Notes: generated by a model not told the origin, from the letters alone. Shown: positions 14,101 through 26,271, counted from the stretch's first letter. The stretch: DNA of 64,000 nucleotides from Mansonella perstans (GCA_037074765.1 JBAMDO010000030.1:186001-250000); one strand, 5' to 3'. Program-made: numbers and translations.

Positions 14101-17100
14101 ATGGAAGGTTTGCTTCATTTCATTAAGGTTAGTAGGAAAAGTTTCAAAAACGATCGGAGTAGTTTCAGAAAGAAGGACAAATGGGTAATGATACGGTTTC
14201 CCATCAGATTATATCAGTAAGACAGGGAAAGATATCCGGCATCAAAACCGCTGGATTCCGATATTTTGCACGGTGAGGATCGTTCATATCGGAAACACAA
14301 AATGTGTGGAATTTACTGCAAAGAAAGGTGAACGATACGATACGAAACGTCCCGTTGAATCTGATTTATGGAAGGTTTGCTTCATTTCATTTAAGGGTTA
14401 GTAGGAAAAGTTTCGTTCAAAAAGATCGGAGTAGTTTCCAGAAAGAAGGACAAATGGGTAATGATACTGTTTCCCATCAGATTATATCAGTAAGACAGGC
14501 GAAAGATATCCGGCATCAAAACCGCTGGATTCCGATATTTTGCACGGTGACGGATCGTTCATATCGGAAACAAAATGCTGTGGAATTTACTGCAAAGAAG
14601 GTGAACGATACGATACGAAACGTCCCGTTGAATCTGATTTATGGAAGGTTTGCTTCATTTCATTTAAGATTAGTAGGAAAAGTTTCGTTCAAAACGATCG
14701 AGTAGTTTCAGAAAGAAGGACAAATGGGCAATGATACGGTTTCCCATCAAGATTATATCAGTAAGACAGGAGAAAGATATCCGGCATCAAAACCGCTGGA
14801 TTCCGATATTTTGCACGGTGATGGATCGTTCATATCGGAAACACAAAATGGTGGAATTTACTGCAAAGAAGGGTGAACGATACGATACGAAACGTCCCGT
14901 TGAATCTGATTTATGGAAGGTTTGCTTCATTTCAATTAAAGGTTAGTAGAGAAAATTTCAGATTACATTGTTCGGAAATGACCGCAGTAGTTTCAGAAAG
15001 AAGGACAAATGGGCAATGATACGGTTTCCCATCAAGATTATATCAGTAAGACAGGAGAAAGATATCCGCATCAAAACCGCTGGATTCCGATATTTGCACG
15101 GTGATGGATCGTTCATATCGGAAACACAAAATGCTGTGGAATTTACTGCAAAGAAGGGTGAACGATACATACGAAACGTCCGTTGAATCTGATTTATGGA
15201 AGGTTTGCTTCATTTCATTAAGATTAGTAGAGAAAATTTCAGATTACATTTTCGGAAATGACCGCAGTAGTTTCAGAAAGAAGGACAAATGGGCAATGAT
15301 ACGGTTTCCCATCAAGATTATATCAGTAAGACAGGAGAAAGATATCCGGCATCAAAACCGCTGGATTCCGATATTTTGCACGGTGACGGATCGTTCATAT
15401 CGGAAACACAAAATGCTGTGGAATTTACTGCAAAGAAGGTGAACGATACGATACGAAACGTCCGTTGAATCTGATTTATGGAAGGTTTGCTTCATTTCAT
15501 TTAAGGATTAGTAGGAAAAGTTTCGTTCAAAAACGATCGAGTAGTTTCAGAAGAAGGACAAATGGGCAATGATACGGTTTCCCATCAAGATTATATCAGT
15601 AAGACAGGAGAAAGATATCCGGCATCAAAACCGCTGGATTCCGATATTTTGCACGGTGAGGATCGTTCATATCGAAACACAAAATGCTGTGGAATTTACT
15701 GCAAAGAAGGGTGAACGATACGATACGAAACGTCCGTTGAATCTATTTATGGAAGGTTTGCTTCATTTCAATTAAGGTATAGAGAAAATGTTCAAAACGG
15801 AAATGACGCAGTAGTTTCAGAAAGAAGGACAATGGGCATGATACGGTTCCCATCAATTATATCAGTAAGACAGGAGAAAGATATCCGGCATCAAAACCGC
15901 TGGATTCCGATATTTTGCACGGTGATGGATCGTTCATATCGGAAACACAAAATGCTGTGGAATTTACTGCAAAGAAGGGTGAACGATACGATACGAAACG
16001 TCCCGTTGAATCTGATTTATGGAAGGTTTGCTTCATTTCAATTAAGGTTAGTAGAGAAAATTTCAGATTACATTGTTCGGAAATGACGCAGTAGTTTCAG
16101 AAAGAAGGACAAATGGGCAATGATACGGTTTCCCATCAAGATTATATCAGTAAGACAGGAGAAAGATATCCGGCATCAAAACCGCTGGATTCCGATATTT
16201 TGCACGGTGACGGATCGTTCATATCGGAAACACAAAATGCTGTGGAATTTACTGCAAAGAAGGGTGAACGATACGATACGAAACGTCCCGTTGAATCTGA
16301 TTTATGGAAGGTTTGCTTCATTTCATTTAAAGGTTAGTAGGAAAAGTTTCGTTCAAAAACGACGAGTAGTTTCAGAAAGAAGGACAAATGGGCAATGATA
16401 CGGTTTCCCATCAAGATTATATCAGTAAGACAGGAGAAAGATATCCGGCATCAAAACCGCTGGATTCCGATATTTTTGCACGGTGACGGATCGTTCATAT
16501 CGGAAACACAAAATGCTGTGGAATTTACTGCAAAGAAGGGTGAACGATACGATACGAAACGTCCCGTTGAATCTGATTTATGGAAGGTTTGCTTCATTTC
16601 ATTTAAGGATTAGTAGGAAAAGTTTCGTTCAAAACGATCGGAGTAGTTTCAGAAAGAAGGACAAATGGGCAATGATACGGTTTCCCACCAAGATTATATC
16701 AATAAGACAGGAGAAAGATATCCGGCATCAAAACCCCTGGATTCCGATATTTTGCACGGTGACGGATCGTTCATATCGGAAACACAAAATGTTGTGGAAT
16801 TTACTGCAAAGAAAGGTGAACGATACGATACGAAACGTCCCGTTGAATCTGATTTATGGAAGGTTTGCTTCATTTCATTTAAGGATTAGTAGGAAAAGTT
16901 TCGTTCAAAAACGATCGGAGTAGTTTCAGAAAGAAGGACAAATGGGCAATGATACGGTTTCCCATCAAGATTATATCAGTAAGACAGGAGAAAGATATCC
17001 GGCATCAAAACCGCTGGATTCCGATATTTTGCACGGTGACGGATCGTTCATATCGGAAACACAAAATGCTGTGGAATTTACTGCAAAGAAGGGTGAACGA

Positions 17101-18359
17101 TACGATACGAAACGTCCCGTTGAATCTGATTTATGGAAGGTTTGCTTCATTTCAATTAAAGATTAGTAGAGAAAATTTCAGATTACATTGTTCGGAAATG
17201 ACCGCAGTAGTTTCAGAAAGAAGGACAAATGGGCAATGATACGGTTTCCCACAAGATTATATCATAAGACAGGAGAAAGATATCCGGCATCAAAACCCTG
17301 GATTCCGATATTTGCACGGTGACGGATCGTTCATATCGGAAACACAAAATGTTGTGGAATTTACTGCAAAGAAGGTGAACGATACGATACGAAACGTCCC
17401 GTTGAATCTGATTTATGGAAGGTTTGCTTCATTTCAATTAAAGATTAGTAGGAAAAGTTTCGTTCAAAAACGATCGGAGTAGTTTCAGAAAGAAGGACAA
17501 ATGGGTAATGATACTGTTTCCCATCAAGATTATATCAGTAAGACAGGCGAAAGATATCCGGCATCAAAACCGCTGGATTCCGATATTTTGCACGGTGACG
17601 GATCGTTCATATCGGAAACACAAAATGCTGTGGAATTTACTGCAAAGAAGGGTGAACGATACGATACGAAACGTCCCGTTGAATCTGATTTATGGAAGGT
17701 TTGCTTCATTTCAATTAAAGATTAGTAGAGAAAATTTCAGATTACATTGTTCGGAAATGACCGCAGTAGTTTCAGAAAGAAGGACAAATGGGCAATGATA
17801 CGGTTTCCCATCAAGATTATATCAGTAAGATAGGAGAAAGATATCCGGCATCAAAACCCCTGGATTCCGATATTTTGCACGGTGACGGATCGTTTATATC
17901 GGAAACACAAAATGCTGTAGAATTTACTGCAAAGAAGGGTGAACGATACGATACGAAACGTCCCCTTGAATCTGATTTATGGAAGGTTTGCTTCATTTCA
18001 TTTAAGGATTAGTAGGAAAAGTTTCGTTCAAAAACGATCGGAATAGTTTCAGAAAGAAGGACAAATGGGTAATGATACTGTTTCCCATCAAGATTATATC
18101 AGTAAGACAGGAGAAAGATATCCGGCATCAAAACCGCTGGATTCCGATATTTTGCACGGTGACGGATCGTTCATATCGGAAACACAAAATGCTGTGGAAT
18201 TTACTGCAAAGAAGGGTGAACGATACGATACGAAGCGTCCCGTTGAATCTGATTTATGGAAGGTTTGCTTCATTTCATGTAAAGATTAGTAGAGAAAGTT
18301 TCGTTTGAAAAAGATCGGAATAGTTTCAGAAAGAAGGACAAATGGGTAGTGGCAGTTAA
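8163..18359 (+). CDS. Giant tandem-repeat protein of unknown function
   Basis: I do not recognise this protein. Leading exons are 8163-8235, 8397-8528, 8824-8893, 9067-9209, 9437-9538, 9799-9999 and 11174-11374. They are followed by the 24-exon array at 11668-18262. The junction phases of the listed exons agree; the true 5' end is not found. From 9437 on every exon is phase 0 at both ends and closes in WK or RK before GT. The module is a 35-residue motif with GERY, a proline, SD and LWK, usually two per exon. Exon 9437-9538 carries one; 9799-9999 and 11174-11374 carry two diverged ones. The units are charged and hydrophilic, with no signal or membrane segment seen in them. Fourteen array exons have indels, so an open protein requires those to be sequencing errors. 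A truncated 25th unit would end the frame at 18357-18359 unless it is skipped and the downstream exons are used. Confidence 0.7.
10000..11173 (+). other. Large intron with an internal duplication
   Basis: The interval between two repeat-protein exons holds no convincing exon. A block at 10584-10770 recurs at 10881-11057 with a handful of substitutions and short gaps. Confidence 0.6.
10584..11057. repeat. Direct duplication inside an intron (about 180 bases)
   Basis: Copies start at 10584 and 10881, 297 bases apart, and share TTTATATTCAGCAACTTTCA and most of the following 150 bases. Confidence 0.9.
11540..11667 (+). pseudogene. Decayed repeat unit at the left edge of the array
   Basis: The sequence TATCAAAACCGCAGAATTTG, then GACGG and CTTGCTTCATTTC, followed by ATTCGGAAACGATCGGAGTAG, parallels the end of an array exon and its intron. 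The donor GT has become CT and most of the exon is missing. It looks like a worn-out earlier unit. Confidence 0.5.
11668..18262 (+). repeat. Tandem array of 24 exon-intron units (277 or 287 bases)
   Basis: Exons start at 11668, 11955, 12232, 12509, 12785, 13057, 13343, 13616, 13901, 14169, 14442, 14712, 14997, 15277, 15551, 15821, 16101, 16376, 16653, 16930, 17217, 17489, 17776 and 18053. Ten are exactly 210 bases and open: units 1, 2, 3, 6, 17, 19, 20, 22, 23 and 24. The rest are 201-211 bases and frameshifted. Each exon starts AAAGAAGGACAAATGGG after TTTCAG and ends TTATGGAAG before GTTTGC. Introns come in a 77-base form (with GATTACATTGTTCGGAAATG) and a 67-base form (with TTCGTTCAAAAACGATCGG) in irregular order. 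Introns are as similar between units as exons, so the expansion or homogenisation is recent. Confidence 0.95.
18330..18359 (+). CDS. Truncated 25th unit with in-frame stop
   Basis: After the intron of unit 24 the next exon begins normally (AAAGAAGGACAAATGGGTAG) but runs into TAA at 18357-18359, giving KEGQMGSGS and stop. It may be the real end of the protein or a broken copy that splicing skips. Confidence 0.5.
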   Translation, partial: KEGQMGSGS

Positions 18360-18797
18360 AACTAGTATCTCTCGCTATTATCATTACTGACATTTGAATG
18401 TTGCTTATTCTCAAATGTTGGTCTTCTAATTTGCTTCCTTGTTGTAGTTCTAATTTTGCGCAATTTAAACTCAGTATCTTAATTTTACTGTGATTGTTAT
18501 TATATTGTAAATAACAGTGCAGGTGCAACCTATCCATTATATCTTCTCAGGCAATAATAGGAGCCAAGTATATGAGCGATAGTTCCGCAATCCAGTATAT
18601 TTGATTCTGTGATGATTTCGAGATTTGAGGGTGTTTGAGATTATGCAACTAGAGCTAGCATTTGTATTTGCCGAAACTGTGCTGTCTCCCGATCTAACGA
18701 TATCAGAAAGAATGAACGCTTTCGTCTTTGAAATCACAAGACTGAAATGTACTCTATGGAAATGGATCATTTATAGCTGAAAGGGAAAGAAATGGAG

Positions 18798-19010
18798 ATC
18801 ATATCACGAAATTGGTTTGTATCCGAAACTCAGATTCCAATCAAAAATGTAAGCGAGATTTATCAGTATCTATAGTGAATTTTCTAGCAGCTTTCCGAAA
18901 TTGGAAAATATGGAATTCCTACAAACATATGGACTGGTCAATTAGAAAAAATTCCTTTTCACAGCTTCATAGCAGAAACTGAAGGCAGTGCGAATTCAGA
19001 TTGTGAATTT
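18798..19010 (+). CDS. Candidate diverged repeat exons after the array
   Basis: Two phase-0 candidates: 18798-18848 (FVSETQ, donor GTAAGC, weak acceptor) and 18891-19010 (acceptor TCTAGCAG, donor GTGAGA). FVSETQ and HSFIAETE parallel GSFISETQ of the array unit. They could be spliced to unit 24 if unit 25 is skipped. Confidence 0.4.
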
Positions 19011-19038
19011 GTGAGAAATGTTAACTGAAGCAATTTAG

Positions 19039-19311
19039 TTCCTCTAAGTGATTTCAATAAATCCATCCTTAAACTTCGACCACCTTATGATATGGCATTT
19101 CGTCCGTATACTGCAACGATTCCAATGTAATTTATGCCAATACTTTTTATTTTATCATAGCGAACAGAAATATGTATTTACTTTGCGAAATGGACATTGG
19201 CCATTTGTCGATTTCTCCGTATCAGTTAAAGTCGTAACGCAGTATGAATTCAATAAAGCTCGCAACGAACAGTTCAAATGCAGAAGAAAGAAATATGAAG
19301 GCGAAATGTAA
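19039..19311 (+). CDS. Candidate exon pair, product unknown
   Basis: Exon 19039-19126 (PYDMAFRPYTATIP) and exon 19161-19311 (ending KKYEGEM and stop) join in phase across a 34-base intron with GTAATT and CATAG ends. The family is unknown. They do not connect in phase to the exon ending at 19010. The intron is very short, so this is weak. Confidence 0.3.
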
Positions 19312-20357
19312 CAAGCATCGAACTTTCTTGCCGATTAATCTGATTCATTCATGAATTTTGCAAGATCCTAAAGTTTTTTGCGCCAACAGCTCGTTTCTAA
19401 TAGCCAGTAATAAGGATTTATGAACGATTTAGATGTAAAATTCAAAGTTCAAAACATTGTAAGTTAAATACAACCATTGATTATTTTGTCCACTGTGTTC
19501 AGCATGGTCCAGTTTCCCATAAATTTAAACTTGTTGGTGGGAGAAAAAAAGTATTGGCTAAGAATGTTTATGGCTACCTAAACCGGCTAAATGGATTAAT
19601 CATTATGACGAATTTTCATGCGAATACTTTCCTGGAAGTTGCTTTTTGCTGCAGTCTTCAATACATTGGTGATTGTCACCGAAGAAAAAAAATTTCTTGA
19701 TTTAGGAACATTTACTATTTTTGATACAATTAAAGAATATCGGTGAATAATAAGGCAAATGCTGTCTGGTTTGTAGATCTTCAAATAATTGTGAAAAATT
19801 TGGAGGTGCTATTTCTGAAAGAGAAGTGAAAATCGAACTAACCGGAAGTGATTGACTTCTCTTCCTGTTCATATAGCGGAAATAGTGTAAGATATTTCGC
19901 AAATATACGTATTCCCTCCTGTTAATTACAGTAATTTGGCATAAGAATATAGACTTAGTTGGAATACGGAAACATTTCTATTATTTTCACATTATTACTT
20001 TTGTTAAAATAATCATTTTTTTGAGAAATTTTCAAATTAAAATAATTTTATATTGAAAATTTCTTTATTATGAATTTATTTCAAAATATTTTTACATTTT
20101 GATTATTTTGACTTTTACTTCGGTGATCCTATGAAAGGAGCTAATTTCATTTGGTTATACCTGCTTACACATATTTCCAGATTGAATTTTTACTGTCGAA
20201 AATGCGACCATTTCAGATTGCAAACCTTGCACTAGAAGATATTAAAATCAACTTTTAGTGACTTTTGCAACTGCGAATATTTTATTGTTACTAAAAGTGA
20301 ATAGAAGCATGTCACCATACTGCTCCGAATCCACAATTTCCACAATTCTCTTTTCAG

Positions 20358-21251
20358 GAACAGCAGAAACAGGATGAATCAATGGCAGAAATGAAGAGAA
20401 AATGTTGCAACGCAGTGTGCAAGGAAAACTTAGAAACCGAGAGCTGGGGAACAGCATATACAGAAATATTTTATGAAGGAATACCTGCAGAGGACATTCA
20501 ACGTGTCATCCAATACGAAAATGAAAAATTCAAACCTATCGAAAGTAAGTTTACTGAGGAAGAAATTTCCTCATTTGAGTAATGTGGTATATCTTCTATT
20601 GTCGAGTCTTATTATGGAGTCTTACTAGTAAGGGTGGAGATACTTATTGTCTTACTTGTAAAAAATTTGAATTTATTATTAGTTTGTGTTTGTAGGTTGT
20701 TGTGTTGCAGATCAAAGCATCCATTCCGCAACATTCAAAATTTCAACATCTCCAAAGAAAGTTCAAATGGCATCTGATTTGCAGAAACCAACGCTTTGGC
20801 AAAACAGTCAAAAAGTTGAATCTCAATATAATATTGTAAGTTTATTGATAAACAAGGTTTCTTAGCCAACTTTCATTTTCGAGAGAAACATACTACAGAA
20901 AGGAAGTTTTCTGAATGCGGGGATTTCAATGACTGCTCCAATCTACATGCTGATACTCAGATTGAATGATTTATCAATGTAAACTTGAGCCTGGAATTTC
21001 TTCCGCCGTTTGATTTTGCTTCCTTGTTTTCTGTGTGTTTACCGTACCCTGACTTTTGATTAATTTCCTTCGAAGGAAACTTGACAGCAAAATCTTGTAA
21101 TTTACAGGATTTTGGGCCGAAGCTGAAACCATGCCCAGCTGGTGAATTGATTAAATCGATCGCTAAGAATCACTCCTCAACAGAACGCTTTGAATTCTAC
21201 CGTATTTTTGAAGGACATCATTTCTATGAGCCAAAAGCTGATAACATTTGA
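20358..21251 (+). CDS. Three-exon 3' gene end, hypothetical protein
   Basis: Exons 20358-20544, 20696-20835 and 21108-21251 have good splice sites (TTTTCAG, GTAAGT twice, TTTACAG) and agreeing phases. They encode about 156 residues ending EPKADNI at a TGA. The first exon has a CC/C cysteine cluster (KCCNAVCKE). The second has SDLQKPTLW, faintly like SDLWK of the array. The first exon starts in phase 0, so it could be the 3' end of the repeat-protein gene or a separate gene whose start is not visible. No known domain was recognised. Confidence 0.55.
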
Positions 21252-21517
21252 TCAACTTCAATAATTCGTAGTTTTCTTTTCGAATTTCAATTCGATTCCG
21301 AGCTGCTTCAATCATGCATTCTCACTTCTATTTTCTCATTCCAGTCAATTATTTTTTCGTGCATCAAAACATTTCCAATGTAAAATGCTCTATCTTAAAT
21401 GAAGTTATATTTTTTCAACATATTTCCTTTGGAAATCGAATACCTATAAGGTTATTTCTATTAGAAACAGTATCTTTCACTATTTTAGTATCCGTTAGTA
21501 ATTGCTTTCTTCGAAAT

Positions 21518-21724
21518 ATGGCAGGTCACACAAATCATAAAGATCAAGATCACAGACCAGATCAGATCACAGATCGCATAGACCTTCAGGAAAATTCCAA
21601 TTTCGTCGAAAGTAATCACTTACTGACCCTTCTTCTGATTTTTTCATTTATCTTGATTTTCTGGAAATTGCTAAAAAAGAAAGAGATCCATTATTCTTTC
21701 TGGCATGACTGCAAACATGCATGA
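21518..21724 (+). CDS. Possible small single-pass membrane protein
   Basis: An open frame of 68 residues from ATG 21518 has a polar, histidine- and aspartate-rich start. It is followed by a hydrophobic segment (LLTLLLIFSFILIFW) and a basic tail. The layout would fit a small membrane protein. The frame is open further upstream, no splice signals support it, and AT-rich DNA often yields such hydrophobic frames. Confidence 0.2.
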   Translation: MAGHTNHKDQDHRPDQITDRIDLQENSNFVESNHLLTLLLIFSFILIFWKLLKKKEIHYSFWHDCKHA

Positions 21725-22385
21725 AAAGGTTCTTCGACTGGTTAAAATAAAATGGAACGAAGTGATGAATAATCTAACAGGTTTAAGAAAACTATAGAAA
21801 TTTCAGTTATCATTACTGCTAATGTTAAAGTTGTACATCCGTTTGGATCATATCGTTGCTATACATTGTCTCTCCCTCTTCTTCCTCTTTTCACTTTGTT
21901 TGTCTCCAGTTCTCAACTTCAAGAATGAATGGGATGTTATCGTATATACATAAAATGATAAGTAGTAGTAGTAAGTACTATATCTTTTCTGAAAGCTGAA
22001 AGTGATAAATAGTGACCAAGTAAATCGATCACTCATATAACTTGAATCAAGTCACTATAATATAAATTTCCCATAGCACTAATTCTATTCATAAGAACAC
22101 TGTTGATGTAAATACATCATTTTTTGCTCAGCTCAACATACAACATCATTGAACTGCAATTAGATTTCTTTGTATACAAGGCATCATTATTCCTCACAAC
22201 CTATCACAGAAAATGAAAATGTCAGTGATTCAAATAAACCGAATGCAGCTTCAATTTAACAATCAAAAAATAAGACTTTTCGAAATTACAATTTCAACAA
22301 TCAAGAAATAAGATTTCTCGAAATTAAAATCATCGTTAGTTGGGACTTCCTCATTTAAAGATTATAAGTGACAGGATTATTGAAG

Positions 22386-25300
22386 TTAGAATCCAATGCA
22401 GACATATTTCCACTGCGCGAATTCATCTATACCTTGTGAGCCGCCTTCACGACCCAAACCACTTTCCTTCACTCCACCGAAAGCTGCCTCCGCACTCGAC
22501 ACTAACCCTAAAACCATCATTTTATCTGAATCAAAATTCCAAACAGCATTAAATTTCCAAATTATTTGGTCACAATGAGTGCACTCAGCTATGCGCACAT
22601 AGAACTAATTAGAGAGAAAACGCAAATTAATTGATCATTAGCATACCTTCATTAACACCGACGATTCCAACTTGTAAGTTACGGCTAACACGCAAAATCT
22701 GAGCATAATCCATTGTGAATATATAACCTTGAAGTATATTTCTGTCAAAAAACCTTAACGAAATACATCTCTAAATGATGCAGATATCTGTAAATGATGC
22801 AGAGATCATGCAAAAATTTCATATCCGACATACACCTTAGGTAAAACTTCAACGGTACTAGTAGAGGTCGTCAGTGATAAGAGAACGGAATATTTCTTGT
22901 TCTGTTTCAAAGTGACTTGGAAATCATTCAGTTGTATTATAGTCATATCTTCGTCATAATCGATCCAGCAAAGCAGCGATAGCAAAACATTGAAAATTTC
23001 GTAAAATAACCGAAAAAGAACTGCAGTTAAATTGTAAAATATACCAACCAGCTAAGCCAGTTCTGCATTGGTTTACCTGTGCTAAAACCTCCTCTTCCGT
23101 TTCGAATCTGAAATTAAAAGTGTTGTCCTATGCAACAAATCACTGATTGAATTAACCTAACGTTTGAAATCAGATAGTAATTCATAATGGAGTTCTGAAA
23201 AAAATGCAGTTTCGATTTTCAGAAATTGACTAACTTTTGGATAGCGAGAACGGGACCAAATATTTCATTATGGGCGATATCCATATCATTAGTTACGTTG
23301 GTCAGCAACGTTGGCTTGAAACAGGTGCTTTGGGGAACACGCTCACCACCCAGCACTACGTGTGCGCCTTTTTGAACTGCATTCGATAGCAGCTTTTCAA
23401 TCTTCAAATTAACTTATTAATAATAGTTCATTAAGCCAAGGGTATAATTCTCTGCCCAACTTAATTTTTTGAATTCTTCGATAAAAGTATAATCCATTTA
23501 AAGACTATATAAACTACTGTTTACTGCTAATGAAAGTTACTTATATTTTGGGCTTTAGAAATCCTTATATGAATTTTTTTCGAATTTTATTACCGTCTTC
23601 ATAAAATTACCTTTTGTACAGCCCTTTCATTTATAAGAGGTCCTTGAGTGACATTCGGTTGCATACCATCTCCCGTAACCAGTTTTGCCATCGCATGCTT
23701 AACCTCTTCAACAAACGGATCATGAATCGAAGAATGCACATAAAAACGATTTGGAGATATACATGTCTGTCCTGAACCTCGAAATTTTGATGCCATCGTT
23801 CCCTGAAAGTTTGAATTTTGAAATTCTTTCCATGTTTACGCTACTCATATTTTTGCCATCAGAATTATATTACATTATTAACACAATTTCTATTAAAAAA
23901 GAAAATGATCTCATCTATCTTTTCCAAATGGAAAAAAAACAGGTATTTAGATTGATATACTGATATACTTTATATTGATATACTATCACAAAAGGAAAGA
24001 AAAAAAACTAATCAGTCACTGATTAGTGACTAATTGATTAAGCTGACCTCATCTTTTTTTGGAGTAACCTCTTCGGTCTGCTAATTTTTGAATAATAATA
24101 AACAGAATACTCCGTTCATTTTAAATAAACACAATAAACCTGAACTGCTGCTGAAAGATGAGCTGAAGGAAACACGATAAGCGGTGCGTTACCACCTAAT
24201 TCAAGACACATTCGTTTCACCGTGCTAGCTGACTGTGAAAGCAAAAGCTACAAAAGAGTAAAGGTGAATGATTAATGAATGTAACAAGCGATAAGGAAGT
24301 GTAACGAAGAAACAAGCATTCATGAAATGGTGACAGCAAGTGATTATTCTGGAACAAGTTTCAATATAATAAATAATCGTATTACGATAATCTGAGAAAA
24401 TATCTAAGTCACATGATCTAACTGACGATTCAACTGACGAAGAAATGGGCTCACCTTTCCTACTTCAGTACTACCCGTAAAAGAAATTGCACTGATTTCG
24501 GTCGATTCACATAGGAACTTCGCTATTCGTACTGTATTTTTTAAATCAGCTGGAATAACATTGAAGACACCGTCTGGAAGACCAGCTTCCTTTGCTATCT
24601 GAAACCAACAATATTTGTTGTGTAGTTGCTGCAAAGATATTTTTACTCCAAAGTTGAACATTATTAATTTGGAAAAACGAAAAACAGAAAGGAATAAAAG
24701 AAAACATTCTCATAAACCTATCAAAAATGCCACTTTTACGAGAAACAATCATTGTTTATAGTAACCATTATCACTGCTTGATTTTCTAACTTTATCTATT
24801 TAGTAAATGCGAGAGAAAAAAAAATTGGAAAAAAAAACAAAAGTGTAACCTGTGCAAGAGCAAGAGCTGAAAGTGGTGTATCTTCAGCAGGCTTCACAAT
24901 CACCGTGCAACCAATCGCCAATGCTGCTGCTGCTTTTCGAGTAATCATTGCCGATGGAAAATTCCACTACAATTATAGAAAGGTTAATGACAAAGTACAA
25001 AAGTGATTGACCTCTTCTAATAAGATAATTACTAGCTAGGTCAACCGGAATCATATGGGTCCAATTCAATAAGCATGAAAGGACCATCGGTCAAGATTAA
25101 CCTCTTTTTTTTAGGCTACTGTTGCAATCGTGACCTGAATCAACTTACAGGTGTAATAATTCCAACGATGCCAATTGGTTCACGAGTATGAAAATGTGCC
25201 CGATTTGTCGATGTAGGATTTACAATCTGTCCATATGCTCGTCGGGCTTCTTCGGCAAACCATTTCAGAAAGGATGCTGAGTAAACAATTTCACCGCGTG

Positions 25301-26271
25301 CTTCTTCTAGTGGTTTACCCTAAATATTGCCGAATTTTTCCTTTTTTTTTTGTCAGCTGGGGAAACACAGCTTCTAAAAAAAGCAAAGTACATTAAATCA
25401 AAACCTAGCAAAAGAATCAACACAAAGATACTTCTTCAAGAGTAATCAGCTCGGCTAACTCATTCTGCCTTTCTAACATTTTGCGATGCCAGTTTTCTAA
25501 TATCCCACCACGTTCTTTAGCAGTTGTGGACAATGACCATGCGTTATACGCTTCCCGTGCTGCTTTTATAGCCTTCAATTACAAAAATTTTATTGCAAGC
25601 ACCAAGTTCATTACTTTTTATTGAAGTTCCTGTCATTGAATTTAATTTTAAGTTTGCTGAATTTTTATTCATTTGGTATATCACTTACCTCTTTAGCATC
25701 GATTGTATTACAGTTGGTGCACTTACATATGACTTCATTGCTATACGGATTTATTACTTGAAATGTGGCATGTGATAATGCATTAATCCAGCGACCTACA
25801 AAGAAATTATCGGTAATTAAGCCGACAGTTCCTGGGAATTTTTATTTCATTTAATTAAAGAGTAGCAGTCCATGATATTATCTATTATTGTTATTGCAAC
25901 ATAATCACAATAGTTACAAGATTTTGGACTGATCAGAGCATTTTGATATGGACAGTACAAAAAAAAAGAAAATATTTATTTTTTTGAATTTTTTCCAATT
26001 TCATTTGTTTTCTCTTTTTGAATTTTCCAATTACTTTTTGTACTGCCTTATATTTTATGATAACTTCTGTGAACATTCCTTGGAGAAAGAAACAAAGTGC
26101 ATTAAATAATACATTAAATTAAATGCAGAAAAACAAAAAGGACTGAGAGAACAGAGTACCGTTAATAAAAGCCTTTGCACCTTCAGGTAGAAGTGATGTT
26201 TGATAGTATCGTAAGCCATAAAAAGAATATGTTATACATTTACTGAACAAATGCGCTGTTTTTCCATTCAT
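22386..26271 (-). CDS. ALDH5A1: Succinate-semialdehyde dehydrogenase, mitochondrial
   Basis: Oxidises succinate semialdehyde to succinate with NAD in the GABA shunt. Twelve exons, read from the right: 26160-26271, 25689-25795, 25432-25572, 25149-25319, 24850-24966, 24455-24598, 24140-24247, 23611-23802, 23235-23401, 23049-23107, 22647-22727 and 22386-22507. All phases close, giving 506 residues. Landmarks in order: [35 protein letters not shown], catalytic glutamate in LELGG, catalytic cysteine in [16 protein letters not shown] and [13 protein letters not shown]. The basic, hydroxylated N terminus fits a mitochondrial presequence. The residue two after the catalytic cysteine is serine; the human and E. 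coli enzymes have a second cysteine there. Two donors are non-standard (GTTAGT, GTTGGT). An acceptor lies 4 bases upstream of the ATG. It corresponds to nematode alh-7. Confidence 0.97.

Noticed and set aside
11687..18308. Second overlapping plus-strand frame in the array (RFPIKIISVRQEKDI...)
   Set aside because: It is the +1 frame of the same exons. Synonymous variation and exact splice junctions favour the frame beginning KEGQMG and ending SDLWK.
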